NCBI GenBank assembly: GCA_035354435.1
Contig: DAOQAY010000034.1
Coordinates: 1-24,014 of the forward strand
Origin: JAKLDO01 sp035354435
GTDB lineage: Bacteria > UBP6 > UBA1177
DNA: 24,014 nt
Reading direction: 5' to 3'
The notes under the pieces were generated by a model. That model had not been told where the DNA came from and did no database searches. It saw only the letters and a program-made list of their open reading frames with translations. The translations under genes were made by a program, and so were the position numbers. Positions 14,958 through 21,521 of the stretch are shown here, in pieces (position 1 is the stretch's first letter; each line of letters opens with the position of its first letter).

Positions 14958-15009
14958 ATATCCGCTGCAATTGAGCAGGGCGCTGTTTTATAAAAATTGA
15001 CTCAAGCGG

Positions 15010-16014
15010 GTGTTTATGGAAGACCGGGACAGAATTTCAGTTTCTGAATTGTTTAATAATACTGATTTTTCTTTTTGTATTTTGGAGGACAGCTTTGTCA
15101 GAGCGGATGTTTTTCTCAGCACTCTTCTGGGTGTTTCAAGATCAAGAGTTCAGAAAAACATTATTAATGAAAACCTTGCTGTTGACGGCACAATTGTGTC
15201 AAAAAACAGTTTTAAAAAATTCAGAAGCCGTTCTCTTGTGGAGTTCGAGATCGAACCTATTGAAGAGATAAGTGCCGAGCCTGAAGAGATGAGTTTGAAT
15301 ATCGTTTTTGAAAACGATGATTTTCTGATAATTGATAAACCTGCCGGGCTTGTTGTTCATCCTGGTGCCGGAAATAAATCGGGAACTCTGATAAACGGAG
15401 TGCTTTTTCACATAACATGCAAAGACGGTTCTTTTAAAACAGGCAGCCCTGTGCGGCCTGGGCTTGTTCACAGAATTGACAAAGATACTTCGGGGCTTCT
15501 TGTGGTTGCAAAGAATAATAAGACATTTGAAGAACTTGCCGCAAGATTTTCTGTTCATGATATTGAGCGCGAATATCAGTGCATTATTTTGGGGAAAATG
15601 CTTGAAAAAAGCGGAACTATTGAAACTTATCATGGCAGGGACCCCAATAACAGGTTGAGGTTTTCCGCTGATGTCAGAAACGGCAGAAAGGCTGTGACCC
15701 ATTTTTCCGTGATAGGCGAATACCAGTATTTTTCTCTGATAAAAGTTAATCTGGAAACGGGAAGAACCCATCAGATCAGGATGCACATGAGCCATATCGG
15801 ACATCCGATAGTGAACGACGCTCTTTACGGCGGACTTCGGAAAACACCCGATCCAGTTTTAAATAAACTGCTTTTGAATTCAGGACGGCAGCTTTTGCAT
15901 GCAGGAAAACTCGGATTTACACTTTTCAATGAAAAATTCTCATTTTTATCCGCAATTCCTGATGATATGAAGCAGATAATTGATCATTTGGAATTAATTT
16001 CAGGGAGAAGATAA
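15010..16014 (+). CDS. RluA/RluD-family 23S rRNA pseudouridine synthase
   Basis: A 334-residue RluD-type enzyme that isomerises uridines in large-subunit rRNA. An N-terminal S4 RNA-binding domain occupies about residues 28-90 (RADVFLSTLLGVSRSRVQKN). The catalytic domain carries IIDKPAGLVVHPG, then HRIDKDTSGLLVVAK with the catalytic Asp157, and RTHQIRMHMSHIGHPIVND. RluD members have this S4-plus-catalytic layout and usual length of about 300-330 residues, but RluC has it too, so the exact target uridines are unsure. The start may be the GTG at 15010 or the ATG at 15016; no convincing Shine-Dalgarno separates them. The stop directly abuts the next ATG (TAAATG). Confidence 0.92.
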   Translation: MFMEDRDRISVSELFNNTDFSFCILEDSFVRADVFLSTLLGVSRSRVQKNIINENLAVDGTIVSKNSFKKFRSRSLVEFEIEPIEEISAEPEEMSLNIVFENDDFLIIDKPAGLVVHPGAGNKSGTLINGVLFHITCKDGSFKTGSPVRPGLVHRIDKDTSGLLVVAKNNKTFEELAARFSVHDIEREYQCIILGKMLEKSGTIETYHGRDPNNRLRFSADVRNGRKAVTHFSVIGEYQYFSLIKVNLETGRTHQIRMHMSHIGHPIVNDALYGGLRKTPDPVLNKLLLNSGRQLLHAGKLGFTLFNEKFSFLSAIPDDMKQIIDHLELISGRR

Positions 16015-17166
16015 ATGGCTGACAAAAATCTTTTGATTTTAGAAACTGAACCTCAGAATGCGGCAAAATACAGCGAGTTTTTAAAAGACACAAGCTGGGT
16101 GCTGACTTTGACAGGAAAATTAGATTCTTTTGCTGAACTTTTCAGTGATGGTGATTATAGCCTTATAATTGTTGAGGAAAAAGCTGTGACTCAGGATGTC
16201 CTGAAAATGCTTTTTGAAATAGGAACGCCTTTAATAATTTCCACCGATTCACAAAAAAGCAGACCGGGATTTCCGACTATTTCCAGAAATTTTACCAGAA
16301 GTGAGCTGACAAACACGATGGGAAGATTGAGTTTCAGCAAGGTTCTGTCTGGAGTTTCGGAAAAAAGTGTTCCGGCAGAAGAAATTGAAGACCCTGTTAT
16401 TCTGGAGCCCGTTTTTGAAGGAGACAACGACGAAGCGATGATCCTTTCACCGGAAGATGAAAAGAAAGAATCAAGAAGTTCGTTTGAAATTACAGACGGA
16501 AAAGTTGAGTCTTCCGATATTTCTGAAAAACATATAAAATCAAAAAAAGATATTTTTGACAGAATAGATGAAATTGATTCAATAATGATGAGCCTGACAA
16601 AAGATATTACAGATGACTCGAAAATTTCTGAAAGACCGAAAGGAAAGCCGATTGAAAAAACTGTTGAAAAGTCAACATACAAGCCCGTTGAATTCGATCC
16701 CCCCAAAGAAAATTTTGATAAAACCGAAGCTATTAAATTCACTCCTAAAAGCAAAGGAGAAGTGGGTGAGGGGGCTGATTTTCTTTTTGATGATGACTAC
16801 AAATTTGAAGAAAACAAGAATAAGCAGGAAACTGGTTTTAAAAAAGAGTCTGAAACGCAGAAGAATGAATCTGTAATTCGCGATTTTGAATCAATACTTT
16901 CCGATAAACCCGTTAAGAGAGAGGCAAAGCCAGAGGAATATCATGGTGTTGAGTCGGTGTCTGCTCTCGAAGGGAATTCTGCGGACAAAACAACGGTTGA
17001 AACCGAACCTGTAAAGTCAGGATATGCGGAGTCAGGACAGGTTGAGCAGAAGATATCTGATGATTCTGTCATAAAAGCTGAAGTGAAAGCATGGCTTGAA
17101 AAAAACGGTCGTACAATAATCAAAGAGATCGTTGAAGAACATCTTGCAAGGTTCGCAGGAAAATAA
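16015..17166 (+). CDS. Degenerate receiver-like protein with acidic linker and PopZ-like C-terminal helix
   Basis: A 383-residue protein. Residues 1-110 resemble a response-regulator receiver: NLLILETEPQNAAKYSEFL for strand 1 and helix 1, YSLIIVEE for strand 3 and IGTPLIISTDS for strand 4. The phosphoacceptor aspartate position reads Glu-Glu, and the acidic pair is Glu-x-Glu, so it is probably not phosphorylated. Residues about 115-350 are charged, low in complexity and predicted disordered. The last 29 residues, from AEVKAWLEKNGRTIIKEI to the end, form an amphipathic helix resembling the C-terminal assembly motif of PopZ/DUF2497 proteins (pattern LxxWLxxNLPxIVExxVxxEI). PopZ forms polar hubs in alphaproteobacteria. 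The similarity is by eye. The gene abuts rluD and overlaps the nuclease gene by one base. Confidence 0.75.
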   Translation: MADKNLLILETEPQNAAKYSEFLKDTSWVLTLTGKLDSFAELFSDGDYSLIIVEEKAVTQDVLKMLFEIGTPLIISTDSQKSRPGFPTISRNFTRSELTNTMGRLSFSKVLSGVSEKSVPAEEIEDPVILEPVFEGDNDEAMILSPEDEKKESRSSFEITDGKVESSDISEKHIKSKKDIFDRIDEIDSIMMSLTKDITDDSKISERPKGKPIEKTVEKSTYKPVEFDPPKENFDKTEAIKFTPKSKGEVGEGADFLFDDDYKFEENKNKQETGFKKESETQKNESVIRDFESILSDKPVKREAKPEEYHGVESVSALEGNSADKTTVETEPVKSGYAESGQVEQKISDDSVIKAEVKAWLEKNGRTIIKEIVEEHLARFAGK

Positions 17167-17627
17167 TGGTCAGTAGAATTGTTTCGCTTGATATCGGAAT
17201 AAAATATGTCGGTGTCGCTGTTACTGACCCTATGTGGAATTTCCCAGTGGTTACAGGCACTTTGCAAAGAAAACAGTCAATTCAGGATGATTTGTGCAGA
17301 CTTGCGGAGATGCTTAAGGATTTTGATGTTCTCGGATTTGTTATCGGCTGGCCGCTTAATATGTCCGGTGCTGAGGGGAAAATGATTCCCGTTGTGAAAG
17401 GTTTTGAGAAAAGACTTAAGGACATGTTTCCAGATATGCTTTTTTTCCATCAGGATGAAAGCGAATCCTCAAATGAAGCAGTAGAAATTAAAAACATAAC
17501 GCCACGAAATTACAGAAAAAATAAAAAATCAGGCGTGATTGACAGAACTGCCGCCGCAGTAATTCTTCAGAGATTTATGGAAACAAAAGAATTCAAAGAA
17601 CTGAAGGAAAAAGAAGAGATTCTTTGA
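17166..17627 (+). CDS. ruvX: YqgF/RuvX family pre-16S rRNA nuclease
   Basis: A 153-residue RNase H-fold protein that processes the 5' end of 16S rRNA; it is also annotated as a putative Holliday junction resolvase. The first strand carries SLDIGIKYVGVAVTDP, with the first catalytic Asp, and FVIGWPLNMSGAEG is the family GLP-like loop. The position of the common DERxTT motif reads DESESSNEA, keeping the Asp-Glu pair but losing Arg and both Thr. The C-terminal VIDRTAAAVILQRFME holds the last Asp. The active site therefore seems complete. The ATG overlaps the previous TAA (TAATG). The sequence is divergent from E. coli YqgF, but length and motif order agree. Confidence 0.9.
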   Translation: MVSRIVSLDIGIKYVGVAVTDPMWNFPVVTGTLQRKQSIQDDLCRLAEMLKDFDVLGFVIGWPLNMSGAEGKMIPVVKGFEKRLKDMFPDMLFFHQDESESSNEAVEIKNITPRNYRKNKKSGVIDRTAAAVILQRFMETKEFKELKEKEEIL

Positions 17628-17712
17628 TGCCAATGAATGGAAATATTTGTAAAAATCGGTTTAACAAGTAAAAATAGATGGTCTTTTATTAATTTCCTTT
17701 GGAGGAATTATT

Positions 17713-19020
17713 TTGGAATCGTTCCCTACAATTGAGTTGGTGGGGGTTGTCATCTGCATTATTATGAGTGCCTATTTCAGCGGTACAGAGACTGCAATCA
17801 CAGCACTTTCTGAGATCAAGACTTCAGCAATGGGAGAAAAATATCCTTTTATTGCCCCGGTCTTGAAAAAATGGTCTCATAACCCCGGACTGATTCTTTC
17901 AACTATTTTGATAGGCAACAATATCGTCAATATTTTTGGTACATTACTTGGCGGAAAGATTGCTTATAGTCTCATGAGCGGAAGTCAGTCAGGTGTGGCT
18001 GATCTGACTGCCGGTATTTTGATGACGGTTTTAATACTTATTTTCGGCGAAGTGACTCCCAAAACTTTTGCCAAGATAAATCCTGATAAATGGATTGTTC
18101 CTGCACTGGTTATTTTCAGACTTATCGCCTGGATATTACTTCCATTTTCATACATTCTTTCAAAATTTGCCCACGGTGCGGTAAAGATCATGGGAGGAAA
18201 AAGCAGTTCTAACGGACTGACACAGACAGATATTGAGTATCTTATCGAAAAAGGTAATGATCAGGGCGTTTTCGAGCAGGAGGAACAGGGAGAACTGCTT
18301 TCAAGTGTTATTGAATTCAAGCATACACTTGTCAAGGAAATAATGACTCCGCGAACTGATACAAATTTTCTTGAAACAGACACAACGATCAGAGAAGCTC
18401 TTGAAAAAGTTGAGGAATGGGGACATAGCAGAATTCCGGTGTTTGAAAATTCTGTTGACAACATCAAAGGGCTTCTTTATGTAAAAGACATGGTAGCACT
18501 TGTTGTGAAGGAAAATGTAAATCCGCATGATTCAATTGTTTCGATAATAAGAAATACGGTATTTTATGTTCCTGAGACACAGAAGATCAACGAAACTCTG
18601 AAAAAAATGCAGCAGGGTGGAACGCATATGGCTATTGTTGTTGATGAATTCGGCGGCACTGCCGGAATAATAACTCTTGAAGATATAATTGAAGAGCTGG
18701 TCGGTGATATAAAAGATGAAGATGACCTCGATGATGAAAAGCAGATCGTCATGCTCAAGGATGATATAATTCTTGTCGATGCACATATTACGATCAGTGA
18801 TCTTGAAGAAGAACTTGATATTATAATTCCTGGCGACGGTGAATATAACAGTCTTGGCGGTTTTATAATCAACGAAGCCGGTTGTGTTCCTGAGGAAGGG
18901 TATATCATGAAGTATAACGGATATGAGTTCAAGGTCGTTGAAAGCAACGAAAAGCATATCGTAAAGGTTGAGATCCGCAATCTGTCTCAGGCTGATGAGA
19001 CTGACATCCCGGTTCAATAA
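17713..19020 (+). CDS. CorC/HlyC-family CNNM-CBS membrane protein
   Basis: A 435-residue integral membrane protein of the CNNM/CorC family, linked to magnesium or other divalent cation transport. The first 180 residues form the CNNM (DUF21) transmembrane domain with SAYFSGTETAITALS, ILIGNNIVNIFGTLLGG and LIFGEVTPKTFAK. A tandem CBS pair follows (about 200-330, with EIMTPRTD, HSRIPVFENSVDNIKGLLYVKD and MAIVVDEFGGTAGIITLEDIIEE). A C-terminal CorC_HlyC domain (about 345-425) contains DGEYNSLGGFI. Older annotations call these haemolysins, which is not well supported as a role. Translation starts at a TTG at 17713 with GGAGG at 17701-17705, and no better ATG exists. An 85-base gap precedes it. Confidence 0.93.
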   Translation: MESFPTIELVGVVICIIMSAYFSGTETAITALSEIKTSAMGEKYPFIAPVLKKWSHNPGLILSTILIGNNIVNIFGTLLGGKIAYSLMSGSQSGVADLTAGILMTVLILIFGEVTPKTFAKINPDKWIVPALVIFRLIAWILLPFSYILSKFAHGAVKIMGGKSSSNGLTQTDIEYLIEKGNDQGVFEQEEQGELLSSVIEFKHTLVKEIMTPRTDTNFLETDTTIREALEKVEEWGHSRIPVFENSVDNIKGLLYVKDMVALVVKENVNPHDSIVSIIRNTVFYVPETQKINETLKKMQQGGTHMAIVVDEFGGTAGIITLEDIIEELVGDIKDEDDLDDEKQIVMLKDDIILVDAHITISDLEEELDIIIPGDGEYNSLGGFIINEAGCVPEEGYIMKYNGYEFKVVESNEKHIVKVEIRNLSQADETDIPVQ

Positions 19021-19021
19021 T

Positions 19022-19717
19022 ATGCAGGACAGAATTTCCCTTATTAAAGATGTTTATACGGTAATACAGGGTTCTGCTGAGCTTTCTGGCAGAGATGTTT
19101 CAGAAATTAAACTTGTAGCAGTTTCCAAAACTAAGCCTGTCGAAGATATAATTTCATTCCGAAGAGCTGGAATAAGAGAATTTGGTGAGAACTATGTGCA
19201 GGAATTTGTTAATAAATTTGAACAGCTCAAAGATGCTGACATTCTCTGGCATTTTATCGGTTCTCTTCAAAGGAACAAAGTAAAGTATATTGTCGATAAA
19301 GTATACATGATTCAGACTGTCGATTCAGTTGAACTTGCAACTGAAATTCAAAAGCAGGCTGAAAAAAAGAATGTTACAAAGATTAAAGTTCTTCTTCAGG
19401 TGAATGTTGGCAAAGAACCTCAAAAAGGGGGCATAAATCCTGATGAATTATGCGGAATATACAATAAGATCAAAGAGATGGACAGAATTTCTGTCAGAGG
19501 GCTTATGAGCATTCCTCCATTTCTGACGGCAGAAGAACTCAGACCTTATCACAGGGAACTTTTTGATCTGAGAGCAAAAGTCATAAGAGAGTGTAATGCC
19601 GATACAAGAGAATTCAAGGAACTTTCAATGGGAATGTCCGCCGATTTTGATGTAGCCATAGAAGAAGGTGCAACGATAGTCAGACTCGGTTCTATACTTT
19701 TTGGCGAAAGATCCTGA
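19022..19717 (+). CDS. YggS/PLPBP-family pyridoxal phosphate homeostasis protein
   Basis: A 231-residue single-domain PLP-binding TIM-barrel protein, of the alanine-racemase N-domain fold, that controls vitamin B6 balance without a known enzymatic reaction. LVAVSKTKP carries the PLP lysine (Lys36), and FGENYVQEF, HFIGSLQRNK, LMSIPPF and LSMGMSADFDVAIEEGATIVRLGS are the family blocks. I start it at the ATG at 19022, two bases after the corC-type stop. An in-frame ATG at 18968 would add 18 residues that overlap the upstream gene and have no family match. No strong Shine-Dalgarno is visible, so coupling to the upstream gene is likely. Confidence 0.93.
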   Translation: MQDRISLIKDVYTVIQGSAELSGRDVSEIKLVAVSKTKPVEDIISFRRAGIREFGENYVQEFVNKFEQLKDADILWHFIGSLQRNKVKYIVDKVYMIQTVDSVELATEIQKQAEKKNVTKIKVLLQVNVGKEPQKGGINPDELCGIYNKIKEMDRISVRGLMSIPPFLTAEELRPYHRELFDLRAKVIRECNADTREFKELSMGMSADFDVAIEEGATIVRLGSILFGERS

Positions 19718-19737
19718 TTTAACAGAAATAAAATCTC

Positions 19738-19766
19738 TGGAAAAATAATTGCTATATTGTTATAAG
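19738..19766 (+). promoter_or_regulatory. Possible promoter before the subtilase gene
   Basis: TATAAG at 19761-19766 lies 17 bases after a weak -35-like TGGAAA (19738-19743) in the 85-base gap before the subtilase gene. Only the -10 is convincing. The two peptidase genes downstream could be expressed from here. Confidence 0.3.
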
Positions 19767-19802
19767 TATATGGTTTGTTGAAAAAATATTCTGGAGAAAA
19801 AA

Positions 19803-21509
19803 ATGTTTAAGAAACTTATGGTTCTTCTGGTTATGATTTTTCCTGCTGTTCTGGTCGGTAAAAATTTGTATTTTTATCAGAATGGGAAAAAAGTTGTTCT
19901 GGAAGAGAACTTTTCGGGCAAAAGAAATGGTGATCTCTATCCTGCATATCAGTACAAAGGCGGACTGAACTACTACATTAACAGCAACATTTTTGTGAAA
20001 ATTCCCGGCAATCTTTCTCTTGATAAGGCTGAAATTTGGTGCAGAGCTAACGGTTTCAAGCTTATAAAACAGTATAAATATATTCCGCAGTGGTATCTGG
20101 TTTCATATTCAGGAAACACAATAGAAAGATCAGCAGAACTTGTTGAAAAAAAGATCGTTGAGCAGGCTGAACCTTCATTTTATCTTCCGCTTGAACTGAA
20201 AAGTTTTGTTCCGAATGATCCGTTATTTGTAAATCAGTGGCATTTAAATAATCCCGATGGGGCATCTCTCGGATACAGCGGAAATGACAGCGCCCATGTT
20301 CTTGAAGCATGGAATATTCTACTGGCGGTGAAAGGACATAAAGGTTCCGGTGTTAAACTTGCGATTGTGGATGACGGTTTTGATCTTGATCATGAAGATC
20401 TTGCAGGAAGATTTCTGCCGGGGCATGATTTTGCCGATGGTGATGATCTTCCTTATCCTGGAACTGACGGAATGCACGGAACCTGTGTTGCCGGGGTTGC
20501 CGGTGCGACTACAGATAATTCAATAGGCGTTGCCGGAGCATGTCCAGACTGCGATTTGATCCCGATAAGAATGAATATGACAGGAACTTCTCTGGACAGT
20601 GTTGCTATCGAAGCATTTGAATGGGCGGCAGATGCCGGTGCTAACATAATTTCAAACAGCTGGGGACCTGCTGACGGCGGTCCGGCAGTTGATATGGGGC
20701 AACCTTTGAAAGATCTGGTTGCAAATCTTACGACAGAAGGTCGTGGCGGCAAGGGCATAATAATTCTTTTTGCAGCAGGAAACGGCGGAGAAAGTGTAGA
20801 AACCGACGGTTTCGCAAACAACAGCAATGTTTTTGCAATAGGCGCATCGAGAGCTGACGGGAAAAGATCAAGTTATTCCGATTTCGGAGTTTCGCTTGAT
20901 TTTATGGCACCAAGTAATGATACAAGCAGTGATGGTGATGGATGGAGCGGCAGCTATGTTGACGGAATATGGACCACAGACAACACAACCGGCGGATATA
21001 ATCCAGGAACTCTTGAAGGTGATACGGCGGGTAAATATGTAAGTCAGTTTGGCGGAACTTCTTCTGCGTGTCCTCTTGCGGCAGGTATTACAGGTCTGGT
21101 TCTGTCGGCAAACCCCGACTTGACAAAGGATCAGGTCTATGAAATATACAAAACAACTTCAGATAAAATAAGTATGGGTGCTGTGAATGCCGGGGAAGGT
21201 GACTATGACGAAAACGGGTTCAGTACTCATTACGGTTATGGCAGAATTAATGCCTGCGAAGCTGTGAGAAAAGCTCTTGAAATGGGCGGAACTGATATTT
21301 CTAAAATCGTTTGCGGTGCTGATATTGAACTGCCTGATGATGATTCTATTCAGACAGATGATGAAATTCAGAATGATGATGAAATTCAGAATGATGAAAG
21401 TGTTTCTGACAATGAAAATTCAGATAATACAAACTTTGAAGATGACGAAGTTGTTCCGGTCGGGAAAAGGGCTGATGACGGTTGTTCATGCAGTTTTGTG
21501 AATATTTAA
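19803..21509 (+). CDS. Secreted subtilisin-like serine protease with acidic repeat tail and GCSC C-terminus
   Basis: A 568-residue S8-family peptidase. A signal peptide (about residues 1-19) and a propeptide-like region to about 130 precede the catalytic domain. The triad is Asp190 in AIVDDGFD, His225 in MHGTCVAG and Ser420 in GGTSSACPLAAG, with oxyanion Asn327 in AAGNGG. All are intact, so it should be active. ISNSWGP and LVLSANPDLTKDQ are also typical. The C-terminus (from about 509) is an acidic tail with DDEIQN repeats, then KRADDGCSCSFVNI. The Cys-x-Cys ending recalls MYXO-CTERM-type signals, which also have a Cys-rich motif, but the usual hydrophobic helix and basic end are absent. CPDC at 247-250 adds a possible disulfide. 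The ATG has CTGGAG upstream. Confidence 0.9.
   Translation: MFKKLMVLLVMIFPAVLVGKNLYFYQNGKKVVLEENFSGKRNGDLYPAYQYKGGLNYYINSNIFVKIPGNLSLDKAEIWCRANGFKLIKQYKYIPQWYLVSYSGNTIERSAELVEKKIVEQAEPSFYLPLELKSFVPNDPLFVNQWHLNNPDGASLGYSGNDSAHVLEAWNILLAVKGHKGSGVKLAIVDDGFDLDHEDLAGRFLPGHDFADGDDLPYPGTDGMHGTCVAGVAGATTDNSIGVAGACPDCDLIPIRMNMTGTSLDSVAIEAFEWAADAGANIISNSWGPADGGPAVDMGQPLKDLVANLTTEGRGGKGIIILFAAGNGGESVETDGFANNSNVFAIGASRADGKRSSYSDFGVSLDFMAPSNDTSSDGDGWSGSYVDGIWTTDNTTGGYNPGTLEGDTAGKYVSQFGGTSSACPLAAGITGLVLSANPDLTKDQVYEIYKTTSDKISMGAVNAGEGDYDENGFSTHYGYGRINACEAVRKALEMGGTDISKIVCGADIELPDDDSIQTDDEIQNDDEIQNDESVSDNENSDNTNFEDDEVVPVGKRADDGCSCSFVNI
21333..21402 (+). repeat. 18-base tandem repeat encoding DDEIQN
   Basis: Inside the subtilase gene, units of 18 bases follow one another: CCTGATGATGATTCTATT, CAGACAGATGATGAAATT, CAGAATGATGATGAAATT, then a partial CAGAATGATGAAAGTG. 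They encode PDDDSI, QTDDEI, QNDDEI and QNDES. The unit is a multiple of three, so changes in copy number would lengthen or shorten the acidic linker without a frameshift. Boundaries are by eye. Confidence 0.8.
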
Positions 21510-21521
21510 AAGAGGTCGAAA

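Noticed and set aside
17628..17712. Promoter in the gap before the CorC-type gene
   Set aside because: TTGTAA near 17649 has no acceptable -10 at a proper distance. The gene may have its own promoter, but I cannot support one.
18532..19017. 161-codon open frame on the minus strand inside the CorC-type gene
   Set aside because: It is antisense to conserved CBS and CorC_HlyC domains and looks like a shadow of their codon pattern.
18968..19021. Longer N-terminus for the YggS-type protein starting at the ATG at 18968
   Set aside because: The extra 18 residues overlap the CorC-type gene in another frame and have no match to the YggS family, whose N-terminus fits the ATG at 19022.
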